Part shown: in pieces, positions 15,201-28,159 of the stretch
How the letters are laid out: each line of letters starts with the position of its first letter
How positions within the stretch are numbered: the stretch's first letter is position 1
Assembly: GCA_940337035.1 (NCBI GenBank)
Contig: CALNHX010002796.1
Span: forward strand, 1 to 64,000
Length of the DNA stretch: 64,000 nucleotides
Source of the DNA: Agriotes lineatus
Lineage: Eukaryota; Arthropoda; Insecta; Coleoptera; Elateridae
Direction of reading: 5' to 3'
Notes under the pieces: generated by a model
The model's input: the letters and a program-made list of their open reading frames with translations, nothing else
Databases searched by the model: none
What the model was told of the DNA's origin: nothing
Translations under genes and position numbers: made by a program

Positions 15201-18050
15201 CAGACGTCCTAGATGTCCCATGTGTCCTACCGTCCCAGACGTCCTAGATGTCCCATATGTTCCTAACGTCCCAGACGTCCCAAATGTCCCATATGTCCCT
15301 AACGTCCCAGACGTCCTAGATGTCCCATATGTCCCTAACGTCCAAGACGTCGCAGATGTCCCATATGTCCCATATGTCCCTAACGTTCCAGCCTTCCTAG
15401 ATGTCCTATATGTCTCTAACGTCCCAGACGTCCCAGATGTCCCATATGTCCCTAACGTCCCAGACGTCCTAGATGTCCCATATGTCCCTAACGTCCCATA
15501 CGTCTCAGGCGCCCTAGATGTCCCATATGTCCTTAACGTCCTAGAAGTCCTAGATGTCCCATATGTCGCTAACGTCCCAGACGTTCCAGATGTCCCATAT
15601 TTTCCTAAGGTCCCAGACGTCCCAGATGTCCCATATGTACCATTTGTCCCTAACGTCCCAGACGTCCTAGATGTCCCATATGTCCCTAACGTCCCATACG
15701 TCCCAGGCGCCCTAGATGTCCCATATGTCCTTAACGTTCTAGAAGTCCTAGATGTCCCATATGTCCCTAACGACCCAGACGTCCCAGATGTTCCATATGT
15801 TCCATTTGTCCCTAACGTCCCAGACGTCCTAGATGTCCCATACGTCCCTTACGTCCCATACGTCCCTTACGCCCAGACGTCCCAGATGTCCTATATGTCC
15901 CTAACGTCCCAGGTGTCCCATATGTCCCTAACGTCCCAGACGTCCTAGATGTCCCATATGACCCTACCGTCCCAGACGTCCCAGATGTCCAATATGTCCC
16001 ATATGTCTCTAACGTCCCAGACGTCTAAGATGTCCCATATGAACCTAATGTCCCAGACGTCGCAGATGTCCAATATGTCTCATATGTCCCTAGCGTCCCA
16101 GACGTCCAAGATGTCCCATATATCCCTAACGTCCCAGACGTCCCAGATGTCCCATATGTGCCTAACGTCCCAGACGTCCTAGATGTCCCTTATGACCCTA
16201 ACGTCCAGACGTCGCAGTTGTCCAATATGTCTCATATGTCCCTAGCGTCCCAGACGTCCAAGATGTCCCATATATCCCTAACGTCCCAGACGTCCCAGAT
16301 GTCCCATATGTGCCTAACGTCCCAGACGTCCTAGATGTCCCTTATGACCCTAACGTCCCAGACGTCGCAGTTGTCCAATATGTCCCATATGCCCTAACGT
16401 CCCAGACGTTCCAGATGTCCCATATGTGCCTAACGTCCCAGACGTCCCAGATGTCCCATATGTCCCATATGTACCTAATGTCCCAGGTGTCCTAGATGTC
16501 TCATATGTCCTTAACGTCCCAGACGTCCTAGATGTCCCATATGTAACTAACTTCACAGACGTTTTTGATGTCCCATATGTCCCTAACGTCCCAGACGTCC
16601 CAGACGTCCTAGATGTTTCATATGTCCCTAACGTCTCAGACGTCCCAGACGTCCTAGATGTCTCATATGTCCCTAATGTCCCAGACGCCCCAGACGTCCC
16701 AGATGTTCCATATGTCCCTAACGTCCCAGACGTCCTAGATGTCCCATATGTCCCAAACGTCCCAAACGTCCCAGATGTTCCATATGTCCCTAACGTCCCA
16801 GACGTCCCAGACGTCCTAGATGTCCCATGTGTCCTACCGTCCCAGACGTCCTAGATGTCCCATATGTTCCTAACGTCCCAGACGTCCCAAATGTCCCATA
16901 TGTCCCTAACGTCCCAGACGTCCTAGATGTCCCATATGTCCCTAACGTCCAAGACGTCGCAGATGTCCCATATGTCCCATATGTCCCTAACGTTCCAGCC
17001 TTCCTAGATGTCCTATATGTCTCTAACGTCCCAGACGTCCCAGATGTCCCATATGTCCCTAACGTCCCAGACGTCCTAGATGTCCCATATGTCCCTAACG
17101 TCCCATACGTCTCAGGCGCCCTAGATGTCCCATATGTCCTTAACGTCCTAGAAGTCCTAGATGTCCCATATGTCGCTAACGTCCCAGACGTTCCAGATGT
17201 CCCATATTTTCCTAAGGTCCCAGACGTCCCAGATGTCCCATATGTACCATTTGTCCCTAACGTCCCAGACGTCCTAGATGTCCCATATGTCCCTAACGTC
17301 CCATACGTCCCAGGCGCCCTAGATGTCCCATATGTCCTTAACGTTCTAGAAGTCCTAGATGTCCCATATGTCCCTAACGACCCAGACGTCCCAGATGTTC
17401 CATATGTTCCATTTGTCCCTAACGTCCCAGACGTCCTAGATGTCCCATACGTCCCTTACGTCCCATACGTCCCTTACGCCCAGACGTCCCAGATGTCCTA
17501 TATGTCCCTAACGTCCCAGCTGTCCCATATGTCCCTAACGTCCCAGACGTCCTAGATGTCCCATATGACCCTACCGTCCCAGACGTCCCAGATGTCCAAT
17601 ATGTCCCATATGTCTCTAACGTCCCAGACGTCTAAGATGTCCCATATGAACCTAATGTCCCAGACGTCGCAGATGTCCAATATGTCTCATATGTCCCTAG
17701 CGTCCCAGACGTCCAAGATGTCCCATATATCCCTAACGTCCCAGACGTCCCAGATGTCCCATATGTGCCTAACGTCCCATACGTCCTAGATGTCCCTTAT
17801 GACCCTAACGTCCCAGACGTCGCAGTTGTCCAATATGTCTCATATGTCCCTAGCGTCCCAGACGTCCAAGATGTCCCATATATCCCTAACGTCCCAGACG
17901 TCCCAGATGTCCCATATGTGCCTAACGTCCCAGACGTCCTAGATGTCCCTTATGACCCTAACGTCCCAGACGTCGCAGTTGTCCAATATGTCCCATATGC
18001 CCTAACGTCCCAGACGTTCCAGATGTCCCATATGTGCCTAACGTCCCAGG
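3530..18050 (+). repeat. ~1,607-bp higher-order satellite repeat, several copies
   Basis: A block of about 1,607 bp recurs with near-identical variants. Copies start near 3,530, 5,136 (cut at 6,240), 8,964, 10,570, 13,614, 15,220 and 16,827; spacing between adjacent copies is 1,606-1,608 bp. The 5.4-kb duplication contains two of these units, and the run at 13,614-18,050 is three in a row, so unequal exchange has acted at this scale too. Small length differences, such as the shortened 16,201-16,210 segment, distinguish copies. Confidence 0.85.
6241..11670 (+). repeat. Second copy of the ~5.4-kb satellite segmental duplication
   Basis: Tandem copy of the block at 771-6,240, in the same orientation, with only scattered substitutions and a few unit-length indels visible by eye. 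The right limit is approximate: the sequence continues past the point where the first copy was cut, following the pattern of 4,630-4,800. Confidence 0.8.
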
Positions 18051-21000
18051 TGTCCTAGATGTCTCATATGTCCTTAACGTCCCAGACGTCCCAGACGTCC
18101 TAGATGTCCCATATGTAACTAACTTCACAGACGTTTTTGATGTCCCATATGTCCCTAACGTCCCAGACGTCCCAGACGTCCTAGATGTTTCATATATAAC
18201 TAACGTCTCAGACGTCCCAGACGTCCTAGATGTCTCATATGTCCCTAATGTCCCAGACGCCCCAGACGTCCCAGATGTTCCATATGTCCCTAACGTCCCA
18301 GACGTCCTAGATGTCCAATGTGTCCTACCGTCCCAGACGTTCTAGATGTTCCATATGTGCCTAACGTCCCAGACATCCCAGATGTCCCATATGTACCTAA
18401 TGTCCCAGGTGTCCTAGATGTCTCATATGTCCTTAACGTCTCAGACGTCCCAGACGTCCTAGATGTTCCACATGTCTTTAACGTCCCAGACGTCTTAGAT
18501 GTCCCATATGTCCCTAACGTCCCAGACGTCCCAGACGTCCTAGATGTTTCATATGTCCCTAACGTCCCAGACGTCCCAGACGTCCTAGATGTCTCATATG
18601 TCCCTAATGTCCCAGACGCCCCAGACGTCCCAGATGTTCCATATGTCCCTAACGTCCCAGACGTCCTAGATGTCCAATGTGTCCTACCGTCCCAGACGTT
18701 CTAGATGTTCCATATGTGCCTAACGTCCCAGACGTCCCAGATGTCCCATATGTCCCTAACGTCCCAGACGTCCTAGATGTCCCATATGTCCGTAACGTCC
18801 AAAACGTCGCAGATGTCCCATAAGTCCCATATGTCCCTAACGTCCCAGCCGTCCTAGATGTCCTATATGTCCCTAACGTCCCAGACGTCCCAGATGTCCC
18901 ATGTCCTTAACGGCCCAGACGTCCCAGATGTCCCATATGTCCCTAACGTCCCATACGTCCCAGAAGCCCTAGATGTCCCATATGTCCTTAACGTCCTAGA
19001 AGTCCTATATGTCCCATATGTCGCTAACGTTTCAGACGTTCCAGATGTCCCATATGTTCCTAAAGTCCCAGACGTCCCAGATGTCCCATATGTTCCATTT
19101 GTCCTTAACGTCCCAGACGTCCTAGATGTCCCATACGTCCCTAACATCCCAGACGTCCCAGATGTCCCATATGTCCCTAACGACTCAGACGTCCCAGATG
19201 TTCCATATGTTCCGCTTGTCCCTAACGTCCCAGACGTCCTAGATGTCCCATACGTCCCTTACGTCCCAGACGTCCCAGATGTCCTATATGTCCCTAACGG
19301 CCCAGGTGTCCCATATGTCCCTAACGTCCCAGACGTCCTAGATGCCCCATATGACTCTAACGTCCCAGACGTCCCAGATGTCCAATATGTCCCATATGTC
19401 CCTAACGTCCCAGACGTCCCAGATGTCCCATATGTCCTTAACGTCCCAGACGTCCCAGATGTTCCATATGTGCCTAACGTCCCAGACGTCCTAGATGTCC
19501 CATATGACCCTAACGTCCCAGACGTTGCAAATGTCTAATATGTCTCATATGTTTCTAACGTCCCAGACGTCCAAAATGTCCCATATGTTCCTAACGTCCC
19601 AGACGTCGCAGATGTCCCATATGTCCCTAACGTCTCAGACGTCCCAGACGTCCCAGATGTCCCATATGTCCCATATGTCCCTAATGTCTCAGGCGTCCTA
19701 GATGTCGCATATGTTCTTAACGTCCCAGACGTCCCAGACGTAATAGATGTTCCATATGTCCCTAACTTCCCAGACGTTTTAGATGTCTCATATGTAACCA
19801 ACGTCTCAGACGTCCCAGACGTCCTAGATGTTCCACATGTCCCTAACGTCCCAGACGTCCTAGATGTCCTATATGTCCCTAACGTCACAGACGTCCCAGA
19901 TGTCCCATATGTCCCTAACGTCCCAGACGTCTCAAACGTCCATATGTCCCTAACGTCCCAGACGTCCCAGATGTCCCATATGTTTCTAACGAACTAGACG
20001 TCCTAGATGTCCCATACGTCCCTTACGTCCCAGACGTCCCAGATGTCCTATATGTCCCTAACGTCCCAGGTGTCCCATACGTCCCTAACGTTTCAGACGT
20101 CCTAGATGTCAGATATGTCCCTAACGTCTCAGACGTCCCAGATGTCCCATATGTGCCTAACTTCCCAGACGTCCTAGATGTCCCATATGACCCTAACGTC
20201 CCAGACGTCGCAGATGTCCAATATGTCTCATATGTCCCTAACGTCCCAGACGTCCAAGATGTCTCATATATCCCTAACGTCCCAGACGTCCCAGATGTCC
20301 CATATGCCCTAATGTTCCAGACGTTCCAGATGTCCCATATGTGCCTAACGTCCCAGACGTCTCAGATGTCCCATATGTCCCATATGTCCCTAATGTCCCA
20401 GGCGTCCTAGATGTCTCATATGTCCTTAACGTCCCAGACGCCCCAGACGTCCTAGATGTCACATATGTCCCTAACTTCCCAGACGTTTTTGATGTCCCAT
20501 ATGTCCCTAACGTCTCAGACGTCCCAGACGTCCTAGACGTTCAAAATGTCTTTAACGTCCCAGACGTCTTAGATGTCCCATTTGTCCCTAACGTCCCAAA
20601 CGTCCCAGACGTCCTAGATGTCTCATATGTCCCTAACGTCCCAGACGTCCTAGATGTCCCATATGTCCCAAACGTCCCAAACGTCCCAGATGTTCCATAT
20701 GTCCCTAACGTCCCAGACGTCCCAGACGTCCTAGATGTCCCATGTGTCCTACCGTCCCAGACGTCCTAGATGTCCCATATGTTCCTAACGTCCCAGACGT
20801 CCCAAATGTCCCATATGTCCCTAACGTCCCAGACGTCCTAGATGTCCCATATGTCCCTAACGTCCAAGACGTCGCAGATGTCCCATATGTCCCATATGTC
20901 CCTAACGTTCCAGCCTTCCTAGATGTCCTATATATCTCTAACGTCCCAGACGTCCAGATGTCCCATATGTCCCTAACGTCCCAGACGTCCTAGATGTCCC

Positions 21001-23735
21001 ATATGTCCCTAACGTCCCATACGTCTCAGGCGCCCTAGATGTCCCATATGTCCTTAACGTCCTAGAAGTCCTAGATGTCCCATATGTCGCTAACGTCCCA
21101 GACGTTCCAGATGTCCCATATTTTCTTAAGGTCCCAGACGTCCCAGATGTCCCATATGTACCATTTGTCCCTAACGTCCCAGACGTCCTAGATGTCCCAT
21201 ATGTCCCTAACGTCCCATACGTCCCAGGCGCCCTAGATGTCCCATATGTCCTTAACGTTCTAGAAGTCCTAGATGTCCCATATGTCCCTAACGACCCAGA
21301 CGTCCCAGATGTTCCATATGTTCCATTTGTCCCTAACGTCCCAGACGTCCTAGATGTCCCATACGTCCCTTACGTCCCATACGTCCCTTACGCCCAGACG
21401 TCCCAGATGTCCTATATGTCCCTAACGTCCCTGGTGTCCCATATGTCCCTAACGTCCCAGACGTCCTAGATGTCCCATATGACCCTACCGTCCCAGACGT
21501 CCCAGATGTCCAATATGTCCCATATGTCTCTAACGTCCCAGACGTCTAAGATGTCCCATATGAACCTAATGTCCCAGACGTCGCAGATGTCCAATATGTC
21601 TCATATGTCCCTAACGTCCCAGACGTCCAAGATGTCCCATATATCCCTAACGTCCCAGACGTCCCAGATGTCCCATATGTGCCTAACGTCCCAGACGTCC
21701 TAGATGTCCCTTATGACCCTAACGTCCCAGACGTCGCAGTTGTCCAATATGTCTCATATGTCCCTAGCGTCCCAGACGTCCAAGATGTCCCATATATCCC
21801 TAACGTCCCAGACGTCCCAGATGTCCCATATGCCCTAACGTCCCAGACGTTCCAGATGTCCCATATGTGCCTAACGTCCCAGACGTCCCAGATGTCCCAT
21901 ATGTCCCATATGTACCTAATGTCCCAGGTGTCCTAGATGTCTCATATGTCCTTAACGTCCCAGACGTCCCAGACGTCCTAGATGTCCCATATGTAACTAA
22001 CTTCACAGACGTTTTTGATGTCCCATATGTCCCTAACGTCCCAGACGTCCCAGACGTCCTAGATGTTTCATATGTCCCTAACGTCTCAGACGTCCCAGAC
22101 GTCCTAGATGTCTCATATGTCCCTAATGTCCCAGACGCCCCAGACGTCCCAGATGTTCCATATGTCCCTAACGTCCCAGACGTCCTAGATGTCCAATGTG
22201 TCCTACCGTCCCAGACGTTCTAGATGTTCCATATGTGCCTAACGTCCCAGACATCCCAGATGTCCCATATGTACCTAATGTCCCAGGTGTCCTAGATGTC
22301 TCATATGTCCTTAACGTCTCAGACGTCCCAGACGTCCTAGATGTTCCACATGTCTTTAACGTCCCAGACGTCTTAGATGTCCCATATGTCCCTAACGTCC
22401 CAGACGTCCCAGACGTCCTAGATGTTTCATATGTCCCTAACGTCCCAGACGTCCCAGACGTCCTAGATGTCTCATATGTCCCTAATGTCCCAGACGCCCC
22501 AAACGTCCCAGATGTTCCATATGTCCCTAACGTCCCTGACGTCCTAGATGTCCAATGTGTCCTACCGCCCCAGACGTTCTAGATGTTCCATATGCGCCTA
22601 ACGTCCCAGACGTCCCAGATGTCCCATATGTCCCTAACGTCCCAGACGTCCTAGATGTCCCATATGTCCGTAACGTCCAAAACGTCGCAGATGTCCCATA
22701 AGTCCCATATGTCCCTAACGTCCCAGCCGTCCTAGATGTCCTATATGTCCCTAACGTCCCAGACGTCCCAGATGTCACATGTCCTTAACGGCCCAGACGT
22801 CCCAGATGTCCCATATGTCCCTAACGTCCCATACGTCCCAGAAGCCCTAGATGTCCCATATGTCCTTAACGTCCTAGAAGTCCTATATGTCCCATATGTC
22901 GCTAACGTTTCAGACGTTCCAGATGTCCCATATGTTCCTAAAGTCCCAGACGTCCCAGATGTCCCATATGTTCCATTTGTCCTTAACGTCCCAGACGTCC
23001 TAGATGTCCCATACGTCCCTAACATCCCAGACGTCCCAGATGTCCCATATGTCCCTAACGACTCAGACGTCCCAGATGTTCCATATGTTCCGCTTGTCCC
23101 TAACGTCCCAGACGTCCTAGATGTCCCATACGTCCCTTACGTCCCAGACGTCCCAGATGTCCTATATGTCCCTAACGTCCCAGGTGTCCCATATGTCCCT
23201 AACGTCCCAGACGTCCTAGATGCCCCATATGACTCTAACGTCCCAGACGTCCCAGATGTCCAATATGTCCCATATGTCCCTAACGTCCCAGACGTCCCAG
23301 ATGTCCCATATGTCCTTAACGTCCCAGACGTCCCAGATGTTCCATATGTGCCTAACGTCCCAGACGTCCTAGATGTCCCATATGACCCTAACGTCCCAGA
23401 CGTTGCAAATGTCTAATATGTCTCATATGTTTCTAACGTCCCAGACGTCCAAAATGTCCCATATGTTCCTAACGTCCCAGACGTCGCAGATGTCCCATAT
23501 GTCCCTAACGTCTCAGACGTCCCAGACGTCCCAGATGTCCCATATGTCCCATATGTCCCTAATGTCTCAGGCGTCCTAGATGTCGCATATGTTCTTAACG
23601 TCCCAGACGTCCCAGACGTAATAGATGTTCCATATGTCCCTATCTTCCCAGACGTTTTAGATGTCTCATATGTAACCAACGTCTCAGACGTCCCAGACGT
23701 CCTAGATGTTCCACATGTCCCTAACGTCCCAGACG
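16827..23735 (+). repeat. ~3.9-kb satellite duplication
   Basis: The segment 16,827-19,855 recurs at about 20,742-23,735 at an offset of 3,878-3,915 bp. The shared landmarks are strings of rare variants, for example those at 18,318 and 22,196, and at 19,495 and 23,373. The section 12,106-13,250 is a further copy of 18,318-19,460 (offset 6,212), and 1-770 resembles the DNA from about 23,380 onward. Limits are approximate because they were read by eye. Confidence 0.75.
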
Positions 23736-26411
23736 TCTTGGATGTCCCATATGTCCCTAACGTCCCAGACGTCCCAGACGTCCTAGATGTCTCATATGTC
23801 CCTAACGTCCCAGATGTCCTAGATGTCCCATATGTCCCTAACGTCCCAGATGTCCTAATGTTCCATATGTCCCTAACGTCCCAGACGTCCCAGAAGACCT
23901 AGATGTCCATGTGTCCTAACGTCCCAGAAGTCCTAGATGTTCCATATGTCCCTAACGTCCCAGACGTCCAAGACGTCCTAGATGTCCCATATGTCCCTAA
24001 CGTCCCAGACGTCCTATATGTCCCATATGTCCCTAACGTCCCAGACGTCCCAGATGTCCCATATGTTTTTAACGTCTCAGACGTCCTAGATACCCTATGT
24101 GTCTCTAACATCCCAGACGTCCCAGATGTCCGATATGTCCCTAACGTCCCAGACATCCCAGACGTGATGATGTCCCATATGTTTTTAACGTCCCAGTCGT
24201 CCCAGATGTCCCATATGTTTTTAACGTCTCAGCCGTCCTAGATACCCTATGTGTCTCTAACATCCCAGACGTCCCAGATGTCCGATATGTCCCTAACATC
24301 CCAGACGTCCCAGATGTCCTATATGTCCCTAACGTCCCAGACGTCCCAGATGTCCCATATGTCCCTAACGTCCCAGACATTTTAGATGTGCCATATGTAC
24401 CTAACATCCCAGACGTTTCAGACGTCCTAGCTGTCCCATATGACCCTAACGTCCCAGACATCCCAGATGTCTAATATATCCGTATCGTCACAGTCGTCCC
24501 AGATGTCCCATATGTTCCTAACGTCCCAGACGCTCCAGACGTCCTAGATGTCCCATATGTCCTTAAAGTCCAAGATGTCCCAGATTCCCATATGTCCCTA
24601 ACGTCCCAGACGTCCTAGAAGTCCCATATGTCCCTAACGTCCCAGACGTCCCAGATGTCTCATATGTCCTTAACGTCCCAGACGTCCTAGATACCCTATA
24701 TGTCTCTAACGTTCCAGACGTCTTAGATGTCCTATATGTCGCTAACGTCCAAGACGTCCCAGACGTCCCAGATGTTTCTTATGTCCCTAACGTCCCAGAC
24801 GTCCCAGACGTTTTAGATGTCCCATGTGTCCTACTGTCCCAGACGTCCTAGATGTCCCATATGTTCCTAACGTCCCAGACGTCCCAGATGTCCCATATGT
24901 CCCTAACGTCCCAGACGTCCTAAATGTCCCATATGTCCCTAACTTCCAAGACGTCGCAGATGTCCCATATGACCCATATGTCCCTAACGTCCCAGCCGTC
25001 CTAGATGTCCTATATGTCCTAACGTCCCAGACGTCCCAGATGTCCCATATGTCCTTAACGTCCCAGACCGTCCCAGATGTCCCATATGTCCCTAACGTCC
25101 CATACGTCCCAGGCGCCCTAGATGTCCCATATGTCCTTAACGTCCTAGAAGTCCTAGATGTCCCATATGTCGCTAACGTCCCAGACGTTCCAGATGTCCC
25201 ATAGGTTCCTAAAGTCCCAGACGTCCTAGATGGTCCCATATGTTCCATTTGTCCCTAACGTCCCAAACGTCTAGATGTCCCATATGTCCCTAACGTCCCA
25301 GACGTCCCAGATGTCCCATATGTCCCTAACGACTTAGATGTTCCATATGTTCCATTTGTCCCTAACGTCCCAGACGTCCTAGATGTCCCATACGTCCCTT
25401 ACGTCCCAGACGTCCAGATGTCCTATATGTTCCTAACGTCCCAGGTGTCCCATATGTCCCTAACGTCCCAGACGTCCTAGATGTCCCATATGACCCTAAC
25501 GTCCCAGACGTCCCAGATGTCCAATATGTCCCATATGTCCCTAACGTCTCAGACGTCCTAGATGTCCCATATGTTTCTAAGCCCTAGACGTCCCAGATGT
25601 CCCATACGTTCTTAACATCCAAACGTCCCAGATGTCCCATATGTGCCTAACGTCCCCAGACGTCCTAGATGTCCCATATGACCCTAACGTCCCAGACGTC
25701 GAAAATGTCCAATATGTTCCATATGTCTCTAACGTCCCAGACGTCCAAGATGTCCATATGACCTTAACGTTCCAGACGTCGCAGATGTCCCATATGTCCC
25801 TAACGTCTTAGACGTTCCGGATGTCCCATATGTGCCTAACGTCCCAGACGTCCCAGATGTCCCTTATGTCCCATATGTCCCTAATGTCCCAGGCGTCCTA
25901 GATGTCCCATATGTCCCTAACGTCCCAGACGTCTCAGATGTTTCATATGTCCCTAACGTCCCAGACGTTACAGACGTCCTAGATGTCCATGTGTCCTAAC
26001 GTCCCAGACGTCCCAGATGTCCCATATGTCCCTAACGTCCAAGAAGTCGCAGATGTCCCATATGTCCCATATTTCCCTAACGTCCCAGACGTCCTAGATG
26101 TCCTATATGTCCCTAACGTCCCAGACGTCCCAGATGTCCCATATGTCCCTAACGTCCCAGACGTCTCAAATGTCCCATATGTCCCTAACGTCCCAGATGT
26201 CCCAAATGTCCCATATGTGCCTAACGTCCCAGACGTCCCAAATGTCCCATATGTCCCTTACGTCCCAGACGTCCTAAATGTCCCATATGGTCCTAACGTC
26301 CCAGACGTCCCAGCTGTCACGTATGTCCCTAACGTCCCAGACGTCCAAGACGTCCTAGATGTCCCATATGTCCCTAACGTCCCAGACGACCTATATGTCC
26401 CATATGTCCCA

Positions 26412-26885
26412 AGTAGTAGAGATGGACGGGTTCTGGAACACTTCAAGGTCACCGATTAGACTCTGACAGACTTTCACTTCTCGATATTGCGCAACATGTT
26501 CTGGGTATTGCGCAACATCAACCGCAGGGGCAGAGCCCTAGCCGCATATTGTGGGGCCCGCATGCGCAACACCAACCCCAGGGGCAGAGCCCTAGCCGCC
26601 GCCGGGGCCCCCATGTTTTTTAAATAAAAAATGCAAATTTTTAAGGCTAATTTGTCCTCTTCGGGGAGGGGGAGGAAACCAAATGTCAAAGGTCATCGGT
26701 GTCTGTCAGTCATCAAACATCTATCTTTCTCTCTTTAACACATAGGGTTCTACAAAAAACCATCTTTCTCTCTCTAACTCAAGCGAGCCCGTGGGGGGGG
26801 GGGGGGGCAAAGCCCCAGTCGCCAGACCCTCATGTGCAAGTTCGGGAGCGGAGTAAGTATCAAGGTCACACCAACCTCGAGGGGC
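26412..26885 (+). repeat. Left terminal inverted repeat of the Polinton-like element
   Basis: Reverse complement of 40,862-41,320 with scattered substitutions. The match includes the outer AGTAGTAG, a cttcaaggtcaccgatt stretch, GC-rich 'ggggcagagccc' motifs, runs resembling ctttctctct, and an inner gagcggagtaag stretch. The outermost 40 bp are the most diverged part. A run of 15 G at 26,793-26,807 is present here but not in the right copy. Confidence 0.92.
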
Positions 26886-26959
26886 AGAGCTCCATCCGCC
26901 GGGGGGCCCGCATCAGGTTTTTTGTATATTTAAGGCTAATTTATTCCAGCGCTGCCAAA

Positions 26960-27612
26960 TTTTGATGAGCGTGGGAACCGGAAAGGTGTCATCTTCATTA
27001 GCTTGAGTGCCATCTTCATAATGCCAAACGTCAAAGTTTATCGGAGTCTGTGCCGCCATATTGTGGGGCCCCCTTGAGCCCCCGGGTCCCCTTGTGCAAG
27101 TATATATTTTCGGGTAAATTTTTTTATTAAAAATGTAAGATATTGCGTAACATGTTCTGGATATTCCGCAACACCAACCTCGAGGGGCAGAGCCCCAGCC
27201 GCCGGACCCCCATGTTCAAGTATATATTTTCGGGTAATTTTTTAAAGCCAAATATCAAAGTTTATCGGTATCCGTCAGACACCGGGGCAGAGCTCCAGCC
27301 GCCGGGCCCGCATGCGCAATATCAACCCTAGGCCAAATGTCAAAGGTTATCGGAGTCTGTCAGACTCCAAAAATCTATCTTTCTCTCTCTAACACATAGG
27401 TTTCTACAAAATCCATCTTTCTCTCTCTAACACATAGGTTTCTATAGGTATCTCTATCTACATAACATAAAAATGTAGGAGCGGAGGAAGTTTCAAGGTC
27501 ACATCAACCCCAGAGGGCAGAGAGGATGCAAAGGTGTCATCTCCGGGGCCCCATGTCCAAGTATATATTTTCGGGTAAATTTTTAAAAGCCAAATGACAA
27601 AGTTCATCGGAG
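26960..27612 (+). repeat. Second, diverged TIR-derived repeat nested in the left arm
   Basis: From about 27,137 to 27,515 the order of motifs repeats that of the left TIR: attgcg..aacatgttctgg, ggggcagagcc, caaatgtcaaagg, tctatctttctctctct, and aggtcacatcaacc. Two further short copies of a 'caagtatatattttcgggtaa' type segment lie near 27,100, 27,220 and 27,560. This is a stack of degenerate TIR copies, not coding sequence. Confidence 0.75.
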
Positions 27613-27668
27613 TCCCTGTTGTAACTTGTTATTTAGTTTAGTCTGTGCGCAGCCGTTGAGAGATAGAA

Positions 27669-27906
27669 ATGTGTATTGAAAACATAAGACTAAATCTTTT
27701 ACCATTTGAAACACGTTTACTTACATATTCCGACTGGGCCAACAGTGTGGTGTTACCTGCTTCTCTAGCCCGCGCCAGATTTTTTTATTGTGTGCTTTGT
27801 ATGTCACGTGGTAGTTCATGATTGGAAAGAAGGTGACGATCCGCTGTCTGAACATATTCGTTGGTCTAACAACTGCTTATTTGCAAGACTACTTTGGGAA
27901 GAAAGG
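27669..27906 (+). pseudogene. Inhibitor-of-apoptosis BIR-domain remnant
   Basis: The first part (ATG at 27,669, stop at 27,819-27,821) reads like the start of a BIR domain, with R-L-x-T-Y-S-D-W followed by L-A-x-A-x-F-F-Y. The second part, in another frame from about 27,790, has the zinc-binding end of the domain: C-F-x-C, D-W-K-E-G-D-D-P, then E-H-x-R-W and C. A frameshift or small deletion separates the halves near 27,790, and no RING or further BIR follows, so the gene is a relic. BIR proteins bind and block caspases; large DNA viruses and mobile elements often carry them. The relic runs directly, in frame, into an unrelated ATPase fragment. Confidence 0.75.
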
Positions 27907-27984
27907 AAGAAGCAATTTGGGCGCCACACAACAACGGCGTCGTCTTCAAGCACCAGTATGAATGTTGTTAGGGAGATTGAGGAG

Positions 27985-28146
27985 TTTGGCAGATCTAACT
28001 GCGGCAAAACTAACATAATGATCAGCTTGTTAGAACATCCAAACGGTTTACGATTCGAAAACGTTTATTTATATTGTAAATCTCTGGATCAACCAAAATA
28101 CCAGTACCTGAGGAAACTTCTAAAACCCATAAAAGAAATTGGGTCT
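27985..28146 (+). pseudogene. Genome-packaging ATPase fragment (FtsK/HerA type, Polinton/adintovirus)
   Basis: About 54 codons, in frame with the BIR relic upstream. A Walker A P-loop (G-R-S-N-C-G-K-T) is followed by a stretch with F-E-N-V-Y, K-S-L-x-Q-P-K-Y and P-I-K-E-I-G, which I recognise as the N-terminal part of the packaging ATPase of Polintons and adintoviruses. This enzyme would pump DNA into a capsid. Walker B and the rest of the roughly 200-residue domain are missing: after 28,146 the sequence turns into GC-rich terminal-repeat material. Certainly non-functional as it stands. Confidence 0.8.
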
Positions 28147-28159
28147 GTAATTGAACAAA

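Larger units (their letters stand above)
1..26410. repeat. Large satellite array: 9-bp submonomer, 36-bp unit, nested higher-order blocks
   Basis: The array is built from 9-mers, each gtc followed by cca, cta or cct and then gac, gat, tat or aac. Four successive 9-mers form a 36-bp unit, with frequent extra 9-bp steps giving 45 bp. I see no non-satellite insertion from base 1 to the junction at 26,410, and the array runs off the left end of the window. Because the period is a multiple of three, + strand frames read as V-P-D, V-L-D, V-P-Y, V-P-N repeats and - strand frames as G-T-S, R-T-S, G-T-L, G-T-Y repeats; they are cut into many unrelated pieces by small indels. The unit carries the palindromes GACGTC and CATATG. 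Non-coding tandem satellite is the simplest reading; transcription cannot be excluded. Confidence 0.97.

Noticed and set aside
1..26410. Many long open frames on both strands encoding V-P-D/V-P-Y or G-T-S/G-T-L repeats
   Set aside because: They follow from a tandem repeat with a period divisible by three and no stop in some frames. Starts, ends and frames differ between near-identical duplicate blocks because of small indels, so there is no conserved gene.
1..26410. Possible CRISPR-like array or cAMP-response-element cluster
   Set aside because: There are no unique spacers between repeats and the context is insect DNA. The GACGTC palindrome is flanked by A and C rather than T and A, so it is not a consensus CRE.
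26793..26807. Run of 15 G as a quadruplex-forming regulatory site
   Set aside because: It is absent in the right TIR at the same position, so it looks like slippage or a sequencing artefact.
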